A stretch of DNA of 54,778 bases from an uncultured Lachnospiraceae bacterium (GTDB lineage Bacteria > Bacillota > Clostridia > Lachnospirales > Lachnospiraceae). The notes under the pieces were generated by a model, which ran no database searches, was not told where the DNA came from, and was given only the letters and a program-made list of their open reading frames with translations. Both the position numbers and the translations under genes were made by a program. This document shows, one piece after another, positions 11,845-23,700 of this stretch. Position 1 is the stretch's first letter, and every line of letters starts with the position of its first letter. The stretch lies in assembly GCA_947175175.1 (NCBI GenBank), contig CAMWLV010000006.1, positions 1 through 54,778 on the forward strand, read 5' to 3'.

Positions 11845-13122
11845 ATGGGTTGTATGGACAACGGGATATCGAGGACAACAGCAGCCACAGTTTTAAATTC
11901 CTTAAAAAGCGGAGTCGTTCCAAGGATAGGGCTTGAGTACATTACAGTGGGGAGAAAGAGTGAGATTCAGGCACTATTGCAGGACGTATCCATCATCGAG
12001 CAGGGAGGGGCAGCGTTTCGTTTTATTGAGGGGAAATACGGAAGCGGTAAGACCTTTCTCATGCATGCACTCAGAAATCATGTGATGGAGAAAAACTTCG
12101 TCGTTACAGATGTGGAGCTCTCTGTGGACAAAAGATTTGTCGGAAATAAGGGGCAGGGACTTGCGACATATCGGGAATTGATCAGAAACATGGCTACGCA
12201 TGCGAGTCCTGATAACGGCGCATTGCAGCTCATTCTTGACAAGTGGATCGGCACACTCGAAAACGAAGTGGTACAATTTGAGGGACTTGTACCGGGGCAT
12301 GAGGTTTTCGATGTAAGAGTCAGTCAGAAGATCTATAAGATCACCTCCTCGATGGAGGAGCGCGTTAACGGTTTTGATTTCGGTAAAGTGCTTGCTTCCT
12401 ATTATAAAGGATACCGGAAAGGTGATGTAGAGCTGCAGAAAAAGGCTCTGCGATGGCTCTGTGGGGAGTACAGGACCAGAACAGAAGCTAAGACAGATTT
12501 AGGGGTGAATCTGATCATTACCGATGATAACTGGTATGATTTTATCAAGTTGTTTGCGGATTTTGTGGTAAAGGCGGGCTATGCGGGGCTCTATGTGTGT
12601 ATGGATGAGCTTTCAACGCTGTATGAGATTCCAAGCCGTGTGGGCAGGGAATACAATTATAACAAGCTCCTGTCGATCTACAATGATGCGCTGCAGGGAA
12701 AGGCTTCCTATCTGGGTATCATTATGAGTGTCACAAAGGAAGCTATGGAGGATCCTGTGAGAGGAGTGTTCAGCTTTGAACCACTGCGTTCAAGGCTTGC
12801 AGAATCCGACTTTGAGCAGGAGGGTGTCGTGAAAATGAGGGATATGGCATCTCCTGTGATCAAATTGTCTGTACTAAATCCGGGTGAGATGTATGTGCTG
12901 TTGGAGAAGCTTGCAAACATACATGGGATTTTGTACGAATACACTCCAAAGCTTGAGCATGATGATTACATTTATTTCTTGAAGCAGCAGTATGGGAAGA
13001 ACTTAGATGGCGAGGAAAATACTGCGCGAGACATGATTAAAAACTACATCACGCTCTTAAACCTGATTCAGCAGAATCAGGAAGTGCCGAAGGAGAAAAT
13101 TCTCTATGCGGTTCACGCATAA
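11845..13122 (+). CDS. P-loop ATPase of the DUF2791 (BrxC/BrxD-like) family
   Basis: Walker A FIEGKYGSGKTFLMHALR; YITVGRKSEIQALLQDV; Walker B-like GLYVCMDELSTLYEI. Confidence 0.7.
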   Translation: MGCMDNGISRTTAATVLNSLKSGVVPRIGLEYITVGRKSEIQALLQDVSIIEQGGAAFRFIEGKYGSGKTFLMHALRNHVMEKNFVVTDVELSVDKRFVGNKGQGLATYRELIRNMATHASPDNGALQLILDKWIGTLENEVVQFEGLVPGHEVFDVRVSQKIYKITSSMEERVNGFDFGKVLASYYKGYRKGDVELQKKALRWLCGEYRTRTEAKTDLGVNLIITDDNWYDFIKLFADFVVKAGYAGLYVCMDELSTLYEIPSRVGREYNYNKLLSIYNDALQGKASYLGIIMSVTKEAMEDPVRGVFSFEPLRSRLAESDFEQEGVVKMRDMASPVIKLSVLNPGEMYVLLEKLANIHGILYEYTPKLEHDDYIYFLKQQYGKNLDGEENTARDMIKNYITLLNLIQQNQEVPKEKILYAVHA

Positions 13123-13138
13123 TATAAGGGTTGGTTAA

Positions 13139-13807
13139 ATGAGGGAAAATAAGATCAAGGCAGTAATATTTGACATGGATGGAGTACTCATTGATACGGA
13201 AAAGCATTACAATGCAGCATGGTGTGAGGCAGCATGCATGGCGGGATTTGACGGTTTCAAGCGGGAACATGCGCTGATGCTTCGCAGCTGCGATGCAAGG
13301 CTTGCCTCCGAGATGATGAAGGACATTTTTGGAGCGGGTTTTGACTATTATGCTATACGTGAGGTCAGGCGCCGACTTGTGGCGGAGCGGCTTGAAAAAT
13401 ATGGTCTGGAGAAAAAGCCTGGTATTGACGAAATACTGGCTTTTTTGCATGAGAATCGTATTAAGGCAGCAGTGGCGACAGCAACGCCGATTGAGCTCAC
13501 ACTGCAGCATCTCGAAAAAATAGGTGTGAGAGATCAGTTTGATAAAATCGTGAGTGCGAAGCAGGTGGCGCAAGGAAAGCCAGCGCCCGATGTGTATCTC
13601 TATGCCTGTGAGCAGATTGGAGAGAAACCGTCAGACTGTATCGCGGTGGAGGATTCGCCGAACGGTATTCGATCAGCATATGCAGCGGGGTGTAAGCCAG
13701 TGATGGTTCCAGATCTGACGCAGCCTGACGAGGAAGTCAGTCCGCTGTTGTATGCGGTGGCTGATTCGCTGGCGGATATCAGCAGAATCATTACAGATAG
13801 AGGATAA
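13139..13807 (+). CDS. HAD-family hydrolase, beta-phosphoglucomutase-like
   Basis: AVIFDMDGVLIDTEKHYNAAW...KPAPDVYLYACEQIG...AVEDSPNGIRSAYAAG. Confidence 0.9.
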   Translation: MRENKIKAVIFDMDGVLIDTEKHYNAAWCEAACMAGFDGFKREHALMLRSCDARLASEMMKDIFGAGFDYYAIREVRRRLVAERLEKYGLEKKPGIDEILAFLHENRIKAAVATATPIELTLQHLEKIGVRDQFDKIVSAKQVAQGKPAPDVYLYACEQIGEKPSDCIAVEDSPNGIRSAYAAGCKPVMVPDLTQPDEEVSPLLYAVADSLADISRIITDRG

Positions 13808-13863
13808 GGAACTGTAAAAAAATAATTTATGCATCTTGACTTGTCTAATTCTTTACAGTTCCT
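13807..13863. repeat. Copy A of AGGAACTGT inverted-repeat element
   Basis: AGGAACTGTAAA (13807-13818) / TTTACAGTTCCT (13852-13863); interior CTTGACTTGTCT shared with other copies. Confidence 0.7.
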
Positions 13864-14040
13864 AAATGAAGAGAAAGAGTGTTAGAAATAACATTCTTTT
13901 TTTGATGCACATTGACAGTATGTCGATATTATTTTATAATTTATTTATACATTTTGACAATAAATATTTCTGTGGGTGACTTATATAGAAATACAATATT
14001 ATTGCGAATGCAAATAACAGATGAAAAAGGGGGAAGAGTG

Positions 14041-15771
14041 ATGAGAAAAACAATTGGAATGAAGGTATTTTCGATGCTGGCGATATTGACGCTGATATTC
14101 GTCGCAGCTATTTGGGTGAATGTAAAGCGATTGGGGGCCATAGGTGATATCAACCGGGAGCTCATCAATACGTATATAGTGCTTGAAGAGCGGCAGGGAG
14201 CTGTCTCAACGGCATTTCAGCAGATTCAGCTTTATGGAAATTTAAGTTATCTGAGGGAAGGAACTGACGAAGGACCTGTTGTAAAGGAAAAACTTGGTAT
14301 CGCGATTGAGAATATGCGTACTTATATGTCCGAGATGGAAGTACTCTGTGCACAGACTAATGACAGCGGAATTCAAGAGGCTTTTGCGGCATGGAAGGCT
14401 GAAGAATTGATCTTCTGTGATTTTGGAGCTGAAATATACGATGCTGCAATGGCGAGCGATGTAGAAACAGTTCGTGCCAAAGTGGATGAGATTAAGGCAA
14501 GACGTGCGCCGGTAGATGAGACAGGAAGTGTATTTGAAAAACAGTTTGATGAGAGAATCGCATTCACCGCACAGGACAGTATGAACAAGATCAGGAACAC
14601 GCAATTGTTAAACTATATTCTTATGATAGTGTTTGTAATCATCTTAGTGCTGGTGATAATCATCGTAACCAATACGATTGCAAGTCCGGCAAGAAAGTCG
14701 GGCAAAGTGCTTGATGAGATCATGGATAAGATTGAGAGGGGAGAGGGAGATCTTACGCTGCGTGTTCCGGCGAGCACTTCTGATGAAGTCGGACAGATGG
14801 CAAAGGGGATCAACAGTTTTGTGGAAAAACTGCAGGTATTGATGCGCACCTTAAAGGAACAGTCTGAAGAGCTGATGACGTCTGCTGAGGCAGTCGCAGT
14901 TGAAATCAATGATTCTAATGAAAATGCCGGAAATATATCCGCTACGATGGAGGAAATGTCAGCGAGCATGGAGGAGATCGCAGCAACGATTGGTCAGATT
15001 GCAGAGGGAAGTGATACGGTACTTCAGGAAGTGCAGAATATGAACAACAGTGTCGGTGAAGGTGTGGAACTTGTGCAGAAGATCAAGCGGCGTGCTGGAA
15101 GAATGCATCAGAATACCATCGAGGGTAAGAATACGACAAGCGGCAAAATCATGGAGATCCGTGAGATGCTTAACTCGGCGCTTGAGGAGAGCAGAAGTGT
15201 GGAGAAGATCAAACAACTGACTGGAGAGATACTGGACATTACGAGTCAGACCAACCTGCTTTCGCTGAATGCGTCCATCGAGGCGGCAAGGGCTGGGGAG
15301 GCAGGAAAGGGATTTGCAGTCGTTGCAGATGAGATCAGGGCATTGGCTGACAGCAGTGCTAATACGGCAAGTAATATCCAGAATATCAGTAATCTGGTGA
15401 TCAGTGCAGTGGAGAAACTTGCGGGCAACGCAGAGACAATGCTTCAGTTTGTGGACGAGAAGGTTCTGCAGGATTACGATGAGTTTGTAGTGGTAGTGGA
15501 AAAGTATGAGCGTGATGCCGACAGTATGAACAATCTGATCGAGGAGTTCTCAAGAAATACAGGTGAGATCAAGGATACGATCAGTGCCATGACAACCGGA
15601 CTTAATGACATATCTATTGCAGTTGACGAGAATGCAAAGGGTGTTACCAATGTGGCAGAGAGTGCGGTGAGTCTCGTGACTGCCATGACACAGATCCAGA
15701 AGCAGACAATTGGAAATCAGGAGATTTCGGAGCAGTTGAGCAACGAAGTCGGGCGGTTTAAAAATGTATAA
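14041..15771 (+). CDS. Methyl-accepting chemotaxis protein
   Basis: N-terminal TM, HAMP-like region, [44 protein letters not shown]; start trimmed to 14041. Confidence 0.93.
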   Translation: MRKTIGMKVFSMLAILTLIFVAAIWVNVKRLGAIGDINRELINTYIVLEERQGAVSTAFQQIQLYGNLSYLREGTDEGPVVKEKLGIAIENMRTYMSEMEVLCAQTNDSGIQEAFAAWKAEELIFCDFGAEIYDAAMASDVETVRAKVDEIKARRAPVDETGSVFEKQFDERIAFTAQDSMNKIRNTQLLNYILMIVFVIILVLVIIIVTNTIASPARKSGKVLDEIMDKIERGEGDLTLRVPASTSDEVGQMAKGINSFVEKLQVLMRTLKEQSEELMTSAEAVAVEINDSNENAGNISATMEEMSASMEEIAATIGQIAEGSDTVLQEVQNMNNSVGEGVELVQKIKRRAGRMHQNTIEGKNTTSGKIMEIREMLNSALEESRSVEKIKQLTGEILDITSQTNLLSLNASIEAARAGEAGKGFAVVADEIRALADSSANTASNIQNISNLVISAVEKLAGNAETMLQFVDEKVLQDYDEFVVVVEKYERDADSMNNLIEEFSRNTGEIKDTISAMTTGLNDISIAVDENAKGVTNVAESAVSLVTAMTQIQKQTIGNQEISEQLSNEVGRFKNV

Positions 15772-15783
15772 TTGTATTTTGCT

Positions 15784-15823
15784 AAAAAGAAAAAGGACAG
15801 CAGCGCTGTCCTTTTTCTTTTTT
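15784..15823. terminator. Bidirectional terminator between MCP gene and spoVT
   Basis: AAAAGAAAAAGGACAGC agc GCTGTCCTTTTTCTTTTTT between convergent genes. Confidence 0.85.
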
Positions 15824-15831
15824 GAATTATA

Positions 15832-16380
15832 TTATTGTTCCATCTGTTTGCCGAGAAATCCAGCTGCTGATTGGGCAAGCTTCATTTCCACCTCATTCAT
15901 CTCATCGCCTGCCTTGGCGGACAAGAGTACGACAGCACCAATTACATCACCCTGTGTGATGATTGGTATGATTACCTCGTGCTGATATTCCTCAGATTCA
16001 TCCTCAGTCACAGACACATAATCTTTATCGCTGCGCGAAGTGCACACTGTCTCACGTGAATTCATCTTTTCCTCCAGTGCCTTGCTGACAGACTTGCCAA
16101 GCACTTGCTTGCTGTTGCTGCCTGCCGCAGCTATGATCTGATCCCGATCCGCGATCAGAGCCAGATGACCTGACACCTGTGAGAGACTTTCCGCATACTG
16201 TTTCGCAAAGCTTCCAAGCTCACCGATGGGTGAGTATTTTTTTAGAATAATGGCTCCCTCGTGATCCGTAAAGATCTCTAGCGGATCCGATTCCCTTATC
16301 CTCAAAGTTCTTCTTATTTCCTTTGGTATGACAACGCGTCCCAAATCGTCAATCCTACGCACTATTCCCGTAGCCTTCAC
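15832..16380 (-). CDS. spoVT: Stage V sporulation protein T
   Basis: VKATGIVRRIDDLGRVVIPKEIRRTLRIRESDPLEIFTDHEGAIILKKYSPIGELGSFAKQYAESL...; GTG start with GGAGG upstream, or ATG at 16404. Confidence 0.93.
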   Translation of the reverse strand: MKATGIVRRIDDLGRVVIPKEIRRTLRIRESDPLEIFTDHEGAIILKKYSPIGELGSFAKQYAESLSQVSGHLALIADRDQIIAAAGSNSKQVLGKSVSKALEEKMNSRETVCTSRSDKDYVSVTEDESEEYQHEVIIPIITQGDVIGAVVLLSAKAGDEMNEVEMKLAQSAAGFLGKQMEQ

Positions 16381-16517
16381 CGATATTTCCTCCATTCCTA
16401 GCATGGAACCTTTAGTTCTTTATGGTTCCTAATTATTAGCAAGTTCAAATAGCTTAACTGTATTGCTAGTATTTGTATATAATGGATTTTTATACATGGG
16501 AACAGAATGGTTTCCTC

Positions 16518-17912
16518 TTATCCCAAATGAAGGAAGTTGATCAGCAGCAGCCATGCGACGCCATAATATGTGACCACGCCGATCAAGTCATTTACGGTGG
16601 TGATCAGCGGTCCAGACGCCACTGCCGGATCGACATTTATTTTTTTAAAAAACATCGGAACAGAGGTGCCCACGATACTTGAGATCGTCATTGCCATCAG
16701 GAGTGCGATCCCTGCACAGAGCGATATCGCAAAGGCGTATTGCGGGGACTTATCCTTGAGCAGGCACAGATAGCCGCCTATAAATGCAAAGGATAAAATT
16801 CCCAGTATCAGTCCATTGGAGAATCCGATCCGCATTTCCCGGAAAATCATACCGATCTTTTGTTTTGTTTCAAGATTTTCATCCATCAGAAGCCGTATTG
16901 TAACAGCAAGTGACTGCGTTCCCACATTTCCTGACATGCCAAGTATTACCGACTGGAAACTTACGATAATGGCAAGCTGTGCGATGACTCCCTCAAACAG
17001 GCTTGTCACGGTTGAAACACACATACTGAGCCCCAGAAGTACGATCAGCCATGGCAGGCGCTTTTTGATACTTTCACCAAGAGATTCCTCGAGCTCTGCC
17101 TCTTCAGTCATACCGGCGAGTTTTGCATAATCGTCTCCCATTTCATCGTCGACAACTTCAACAATATCTTGTGCCGTGATGACACCGATCAGCTCATTTT
17201 TATCGTTCAATACAGGAATGGAGTCCTCGGCGTAATCCTTCAGGCGTTCGATACAGTCTGATATCGTCTCGTGGTCGCGCACATAGGGGAAAGACTGCGT
17301 GATCAGGTTTTCCAGATTCATGTAATTTCTCGCCACGATCAAATCCTTCAAATCAATGGCACCATAAAAAGTACCATCGTCATCTTCCACAAACAGTGTT
17401 GAGATATTGTCATTGTCCTCCGCCTGAGCGATCAGGGAACGCATTGCCTGTTTGATAGTCAGGCTTTTTCCGATTTCTATGAAATTTGTGGTCATCTTAC
17501 TGCCGATCTCATTCTCCTCATAGGAACAGATCAGCTTGATGTCCTCTTTTGACTCCTCATCAATCAGCTCGATCAACTGCTTTCTGGTTTCCTCGTCAAC
17601 CTCCTCGAGAACATCTACGGCGTCGTCCGCATCCATGTTCTCAATGATGTCCGCAGCCCGTTCCAGCTCCAGTTCTCCGAGATATTTTCCGGGATCGTCG
17701 AGATAGGCAAAAATCTCCGATACACGCTCATCTCCAAGAATGTGATAGAGTACTTTTCTCTCGTTTTCATTCAGTTCATCAAGTGCATTTGAGATATCAT
17801 TGTCGTGATAATTAGTCAGTTCCTCTGCGAGCGCATCCCTGCTTGCGCCACTTCTGATCAGTTCGACTAACTCTTTGATATAGTCTGGTTCATTTAAAAT
17901 TTCATTTTCCAA
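16518..17912 (-). CDS. mgtE: Magnesium transporter MgtE
   Basis: MgtE N domain, CBS domains, C-terminal MSGNVGTQSLAVTIR and LMAMTISSIVGTSVPMFFKKINVDPAVASGPLITTVND. Confidence 0.95.
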   Translation of the reverse strand: MENEILNEPDYIKELVELIRSGASRDALAEELTNYHDNDISNALDELNENERKVLYHILGDERVSEIFAYLDDPGKYLGELELERAADIIENMDADDAVDVLEEVDEETRKQLIELIDEESKEDIKLICSYEENEIGSKMTTNFIEIGKSLTIKQAMRSLIAQAEDNDNISTLFVEDDDGTFYGAIDLKDLIVARNYMNLENLITQSFPYVRDHETISDCIERLKDYAEDSIPVLNDKNELIGVITAQDIVEVVDDEMGDDYAKLAGMTEEAELEESLGESIKKRLPWLIVLLGLSMCVSTVTSLFEGVIAQLAIIVSFQSVILGMSGNVGTQSLAVTIRLLMDENLETKQKIGMIFREMRIGFSNGLILGILSFAFIGGYLCLLKDKSPQYAFAISLCAGIALLMAMTISSIVGTSVPMFFKKINVDPAVASGPLITTVNDLIGVVTYYGVAWLLLINFLHLG

Positions 17913-18124
17913 AATACCATCGCCCTTCTATTTTAGATTGTATACCAATTTTCTGTGGGCGAATCCAGACTCAGCGCAGAGATAAGTTTTTGTGCACATG
18001 CAATCAAACAGGAGATGCTTTTCCCCTGTGCAAAAAAACACTGAATGCAGTGTATTCACCCATATTATGTTGTCCGCTGCCGTCACAACTGTCCATGCAA
18101 CAATACACTCCCTTTCAGTGTTCT

Positions 18125-18249
18125 TACGATCTGTCACAAAATAACCTTTCATTTTGACTTGTCTAAATCCATACATGCGTCATAATGGAAAGTTATTTCA
18201 TGACAGCTCCTTAGGATCTGTTTAAATGTTATTTCTGAACAGTTCCTTA
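18125..18249. repeat. Copy C, compound inverted-repeat element of the AGGAACTGT family
   Basis: CTGTCACAAAATAACCTTTCATTTTGACTTGTCT with rc of AATGGAAAGTTATTTCATGACAGCTCCTTAGG; followed by AGGATCTGTTTAAATGTTATTTCTGAACAGTTCCTTA. Confidence 0.65.
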
Positions 18250-18384
18250 ATATTGTTTTATTGATTCCTTCCTTATTCTATGCTGATTTGCAGATATTGT
18301 CAAGAGTTTGACAATGCTTGTTTTTTGGTCACTATTTATTCAGAAAATGCATATGATAATCATAAAAAGCGAGGAACTCGAAAT

Positions 18385-18906
18385 ATGGATTATTATAGTG
18401 CGTTTCCTTTTTATATGGGGTATCAGGGTTACGGACAGTGGGCGCAGCCTGGAATCGTGCCGGAGGACAGGATATTGGAGGACCTTGAATATCTGCAGCA
18501 GATGTACCCTACATATGCCAGAAAATACCAGAGTACCATAAGCAGTGTTGTCGATAAAATGGATTATGAAGGGAGCTTTATCTACGATCAGTATCCCGAC
18601 AAGCTGACGATTCAGCGCATGGTAGAGAGTGTTATGGCGATCATCAGGACAAATGAGGAGTCTGTGAATATGATGAACACAGATGGGCAGAATCATAACA
18701 TAATGCCGGAAGCAGGGAATCCTATGCAGAACACGCCGGCGCAGAATGTAACGGAAGGTAATATGACAGACAAGGCGCTTACAGAACAGGCTCCATGGCG
18801 AGAGAAGGAACCATGGATCAGGGAGCTTGTCACTGTTTTGATGTACTATGAGATACTAACACGCAGAAGAAAGAAAAATAAATTTAACCGGTATTATCAG
18901 TTTTGA
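18385..18906 (+). CDS. Conserved-type hypothetical protein
   Basis: MDYYSAFPFYMGYQGYGQWAQPGIVPEDRILEDLEYLQQMYPTYARKYQ; ATG 18385 preceded by GAGGAA. Confidence 0.6.
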   Translation: MDYYSAFPFYMGYQGYGQWAQPGIVPEDRILEDLEYLQQMYPTYARKYQSTISSVVDKMDYEGSFIYDQYPDKLTIQRMVESVMAIIRTNEESVNMMNTDGQNHNIMPEAGNPMQNTPAQNVTEGNMTDKALTEQAPWREKEPWIRELVTVLMYYEILTRRRKKNKFNRYYQF

Positions 18907-18962
18907 TTAAAAAAGTATGAACAGCATTGACTTATCGGTGAATATGAGGTTATAATAATAGC

Positions 18963-19227
18963 ATCGTGCAGCCGGGGCGTTAGCGGTGTCTTGTACCCAC
19001 AATCCGCTATAGTGGGGGTGATAAGCGACGGAGGGTCTGCGTTTGTGCAGCTGCCCTTTATAAGTGGCGTTGAAGTTTGGGTCTCACGCAATGTGTGCCG
19101 TTGAACCGTGTCAGGACAGGAATGTAGCAGCACTAAGGCGGATTTCATATGTGCCGTGAGGGTGCCTGGCGGAGTTAACTGTAAAGGTAACGTGTATGGG
19201 CATAGGATTCGAAGTCGTTTGCACGAT
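18963..19227 (+). ncRNA. ffs: Large (Alu-containing) bacterial SRP RNA
   Basis: GGGGCGTTAGCGGTGTCTTGTACCCACAATCCGCTATAG; S-domain GTGTCAGGACAGGAATGTAGCAGCACTAAG; ends pair ATCGTGCA/TGCACGAT. Confidence 0.93.
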
Positions 19228-19358
19228 AAAATATTTTGTACCGCCTCAGAGTGCGGTGCATAAACAGGAAAAAGATTGGGAAACTAATGAAGAAGAATAG
19301 CGACATTGGTTGGAACCTTTGTTACCAAGGTGCCAAAATATGCGAAAAGGGAGACATT

Positions 19359-20522
19359 ATGAAAAGAAAAAGTGTGAAAAATAAGGGAATTGCTTTATTT
19401 CTGGTAATGGCAATGGCAGCTGCTTCCATGACAGGGTGTGGCGGAAAGGAAGCGTCAAAGGAACCTGCAAAAGAGATTGATTTTGCAGATATTACAGGAA
19501 ATAGTAATTCGAATAATAGCGATAATGCGGCGCCAGAGACTCCGGATGTGCAGGAGCCTGCTACAGAGCAGGCGCCCGTGGAAGAGTCACGTGAAGGTAT
19601 GTACCGCAGTGAGATTACGAACGAGTGGATCGATGAGAGCTTGAAGAATCAGCGTCCGATTGCGGTTATGGTGGACAATGAGAAGACAGCGCTCCCGCAT
19701 TATGGTCTCACCGAGGCGGATGTGGTGTATGAGATGATGAATAGTACTGCAAATGGCAGAATTACGCGTTTTATGGCGATTGTTAAGGATTGGGGAAAGA
19801 TCCAGCAGTTCGGCAGCATCCGAAGCACGAGATCGACTAATATCATGCTCGCGGCAGAGTGGAATGCCGTACTCTGTCATGACGGAGGTCCGTTTTATGT
19901 TGATGAATGGCTTGCGAGAAAATACTCTGCGAATTTCAGCGGTGGATTTTCTCGTGTGGACAATGGTAAGAAGAGAGAGTTTACAGAGTATATCTGCGCA
20001 GGGGATCTTGAAAAGAAGTTTTCGGGCTCGAAGTATTCTACAGAGTACAATGACTACTATCCGGGACAGCACTATTTCTTTTCTGATTCGGAGATTGATC
20101 TGTCTACTATGGGAGATGCAAGGAGCTGTACCGAGATTGAACTTCCGTTCCCACATAATAGCTCAAGGCTTCAGTATAATGAGTCAACAGGTACGTATGA
20201 CTACTATGAATATGGTCAGGCACATACGGATCCACAACATGGAAATGCACAGCTTACGTTCAAGAATCTGCTGATTCAGAATACGACGTTTAAGCAGCTT
20301 GACGAAAACGGATATCTCATTTACAATGCAATTGACTCCGGACGTGATGCATATTTTATTACGAATGGCAAGGCGATCGAGGTGACGTGGATTAAGGCGG
20401 GTGAGAGTGATAAGACGATCTATCTTAACAAGCAGACTGGTGAGGAAATTGAGCTGAACACGGGAAAGACCTATGTGGCGCTTGTACCATCAGATTCATG
20501 GAGTAGCGTAGTTATCAAATAA
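19359..20522 (+). CDS. DUF3048-family lipoprotein
   Basis: Lipobox AASMTGCGG; RPIAVMVDNEKTALPHYGLTEADVVYEMMN...RFMAIV...SIRSTRS. Confidence 0.88.
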   Translation: MKRKSVKNKGIALFLVMAMAAASMTGCGGKEASKEPAKEIDFADITGNSNSNNSDNAAPETPDVQEPATEQAPVEESREGMYRSEITNEWIDESLKNQRPIAVMVDNEKTALPHYGLTEADVVYEMMNSTANGRITRFMAIVKDWGKIQQFGSIRSTRSTNIMLAAEWNAVLCHDGGPFYVDEWLARKYSANFSGGFSRVDNGKKREFTEYICAGDLEKKFSGSKYSTEYNDYYPGQHYFFSDSEIDLSTMGDARSCTEIELPFPHNSSRLQYNESTGTYDYYEYGQAHTDPQHGNAQLTFKNLLIQNTTFKQLDENGYLIYNAIDSGRDAYFITNGKAIEVTWIKAGESDKTIYLNKQTGEEIELNTGKTYVALVPSDSWSSVVIK

Positions 20523-20537
20523 ATCACAAAATAAGCG

Positions 20538-20565
20538 AGGCGTATGCATATGTATACGCCTTTTT
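20538..20565 (+). terminator. Rho-independent terminator
   Basis: AGGCGTATgcatatgtATACGCCTTTTT. Confidence 0.8.
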
Positions 20566-20731
20566 AAGTCTTTATATTAATTATAAATTTCGAAAAGTTT
20601 CGTTATAATAGCCAAAAAACAAAAACGAAATTTTACGAAAATTCCAATAGCTTTTTTTATCATGAGCGAATATAATATAACCATCAAGAGAGTTTCTCAA
20701 ATACATGAAAATCGAATGGAGGTTAACAATT

Positions 20732-23700
20732 ATGTGGAAGAAGCGGCAGATTGCTGGATTTTTGGCACTGCTCATGGTGTTTATGACAGTAGTGTCAGTT
20801 TTTACCCCGGGCATGACGGCGAGAGCGGCAGGAACGACACTGATCGTTCATTACGGCGGAAGAGACGATGACAGCTATGACGGATGGAACCTGTGGATAT
20901 GGGAAGAAGGACGGGAAGGACAGCAGGTTGACTTTACGGACGAGGATGACTTCGGTAAAGTAGCTGTATACCAGACAAACCGTAAGCCAGCCAGCATTGG
21001 TTTTATCGTGCGGTTGAACCAGTGGGAGGATAAGGACATGGGAGATGACAGATATGTCACCATGGATGGGGAAACTGTGGAAATCTGGGTCACAAGCGGG
21101 GAGGCAGAGTTTGCCACGGAGGCACCCGCAGGAGCAGCAGAGTATGATATCGCGGCACTTGAGGAGGCAAGGCTGAATATATATAACGAGGACGGAGCGA
21201 CAAAGTTAAATGTCCACTATTATAATTTTGACCAGAAGTACAATGCTGGCAATATGGAAGCATATGCATGGGCTGGTAACGATGTCGGGGGCAGCTATCC
21301 GATGTCGGAGACAGATGATTTCGGCGCATTTTTCAAAGTCGGTTTACTGCCGAAAGACGGCGTGACAACAGCCGGTGTGCGTGTGATACAAGACGGAAAT
21401 GTGGACGCTGCACTTGACTATGAGATTGACCTATCAAAGGCGTCGAATGATGCAATTGATGTATACATAGTGGAAGGAAATCCTATATTATGGTATACTA
21501 TGGAAGAAGTGATCTATAACCCTGTGATTGCTGAGGCATACTTCTCGGAGACGACGAGCAAGGAAATCTCTGCGACACTTTCCCGTGCTCCAAAGAGTAT
21601 GAGTTCTTTGGCGACGCAGCTAAAAGTCACTGACGGAGACGGTGTAGAATATACTGTAGCTTCAGCAGTCAGCGAGGATGGCAGAACGATTCTGTTGACA
21701 ATGGAGGAGGAATTGGAATTGTCAAAGACATATGACATATCAATGGATGGATACGAGGGAACAACGGTATCAATGAATAAGATTATCGGTTCTAGTTATT
21801 TTGATGATGCTCTTACGTATGATGGCGATGATCTGGGGGCTGCTTACACAAAGGAAAAGACAGGGTTTAAGGTGTGGGCGCCTACGGCATCGGAGGTTTC
21901 GTTGAATTTATATGAGCAGGGAGACGGAGATAATCTCATAGAGACAATTTCTATGACATTAGGTGATAAGGGTGTATGGTCCTGTGAAAAACAGGGTGAT
22001 CTGAATGGAGTATACTATACTTATTCCATTAAAATCGGTAATAAGACAAATGAAGCAGTGGACCTGTATGCAAGGACAACCGGTGTAAACGGCAACAGGG
22101 GCATGGTTGTGGATTTGAGCGCTACCAACCCAGAGGGATTTGAAAATGATACGCGACCTGCATTTGTCAATCCTACAGATGCGGTGATCTATGAGCTTCA
22201 TGTGAGAGATTTGTCATCAGACGAGTCATCTGGAATCAGCAACACAGGAAAATTTCTGGGTTTGACAGAGAGAGGGACAACCAATGCTGACGGGCTTGCA
22301 ACGGGTATTGATCACATCAAGGATCTGGGTGTGACACATGTGCAGATTCTTCCGAGCTATGATTATGCTACTGTAGATGAGACAAAGCTTGACACACCAC
22401 AGTTTAACTGGGGTTATGATCCGAAGAACTATAACGTGCCAGAAGGCTCTTACAGCACAGATCCTTACCATGGGGAAGTGCGCATCAACGAGATGAAACA
22501 GATGATACAGGCGCTTCACGAGAACGGAATCCGCGTGAATATGGATGTTGTATACAACCATACTTTTAATATAGAGGATTCCAATTTTCAGAAGACGGTA
22601 CCTGACTATTATTACAGAAAAGTAGGGGAGAGCTATTCCAATGCATCAGGCTGCGGAAATGAGACTGCCTCCGACCATGCGATGATGCGCAAATATATCG
22701 TCGATTCCGTTGTTTACTGGGCTACCGAGTATCACATTGATGGGTTCCGCTTTGACCTGATGGCAGTGCATGATATCGAGACGATGAATGCAGTCAGGGC
22801 AGCACTTGATGAGGTTGATCCTTCAATCATGGTCTACGGTGAGGGCTGGACTGCTGGAGATGCTGCAATTCCTTCCTCGCAGCAGGCTTTGAAGGCAAAT
22901 ATGTCAAAGATTGACAGAGTTGGTGCTTTCAGCGATGACATCAGGGACGCAATCAAGGGCAGTGTGTTTGATGCACAAGATAAGGGATTTATCAGTGGCA
23001 AGGATGGAATGGAGGAAAGTATTAAGTTCAGCATCGTTGCTGCGACACCGCATCAGCAAGTGTTGACTTCAAAGAATGACAAGGGCAGTAGGAGCTGGGC
23101 GGAACAGCCGGGGCAGAGTATTAACTATATTTCGTGCCACGACAACTTGACATTCTGGGATAAGCTTGCCATATCGAATGCGGACGACAGTGAAGAGACA
23201 AGGATTAAGATGAACAAGCTCGGCAGTGCGATCATCCTGACTTCACAGGGTGTACCATTCTTCCAGGCTGGTGAGGAAATGCTGAGAAGCAAGCCTTCAG
23301 CAACAGTGGAGGGCGGTTTTGATGAGAACAGCTACACATCGCCGGATTCGACAAACAGTATCAAGTGGTCAAACAAGGCAAATGTGATGGATACCTATGA
23401 ATACTATAAGGGGTTGATCGCATTCCGCAAAGCGCACAGTGCACTTCGTATGACGACGAAGGCGGATATACAGAGCAATCTTGTTTTTATGAGTGGATTG
23501 GATCCGAATGTAGTGGGATACACTATTGCAAACAACGCAAATGGTGACACAGCTGAGAAGATTACAGTGATTTTCAATGGAAACGAGAATGCGGTCGATG
23601 TGGCGCTCCCAGCAGGTACTTGGGAAATCTGTGTCAATGACAAGACAGCAGGAACAGCATCTGTAGGTACTGCGGAGGGAACCGTGTCTGTAGTAGGTAT

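Noticed and set aside
16405-16429. GGAACC...GGTTCC inverted repeat upstream of spoVT as a copy of the AGGAACTGT repeat family
   Set aside because: Lacks the ACTGT extension and the CTTGTCT interior; more likely an independent 5' UTR structure or chance.
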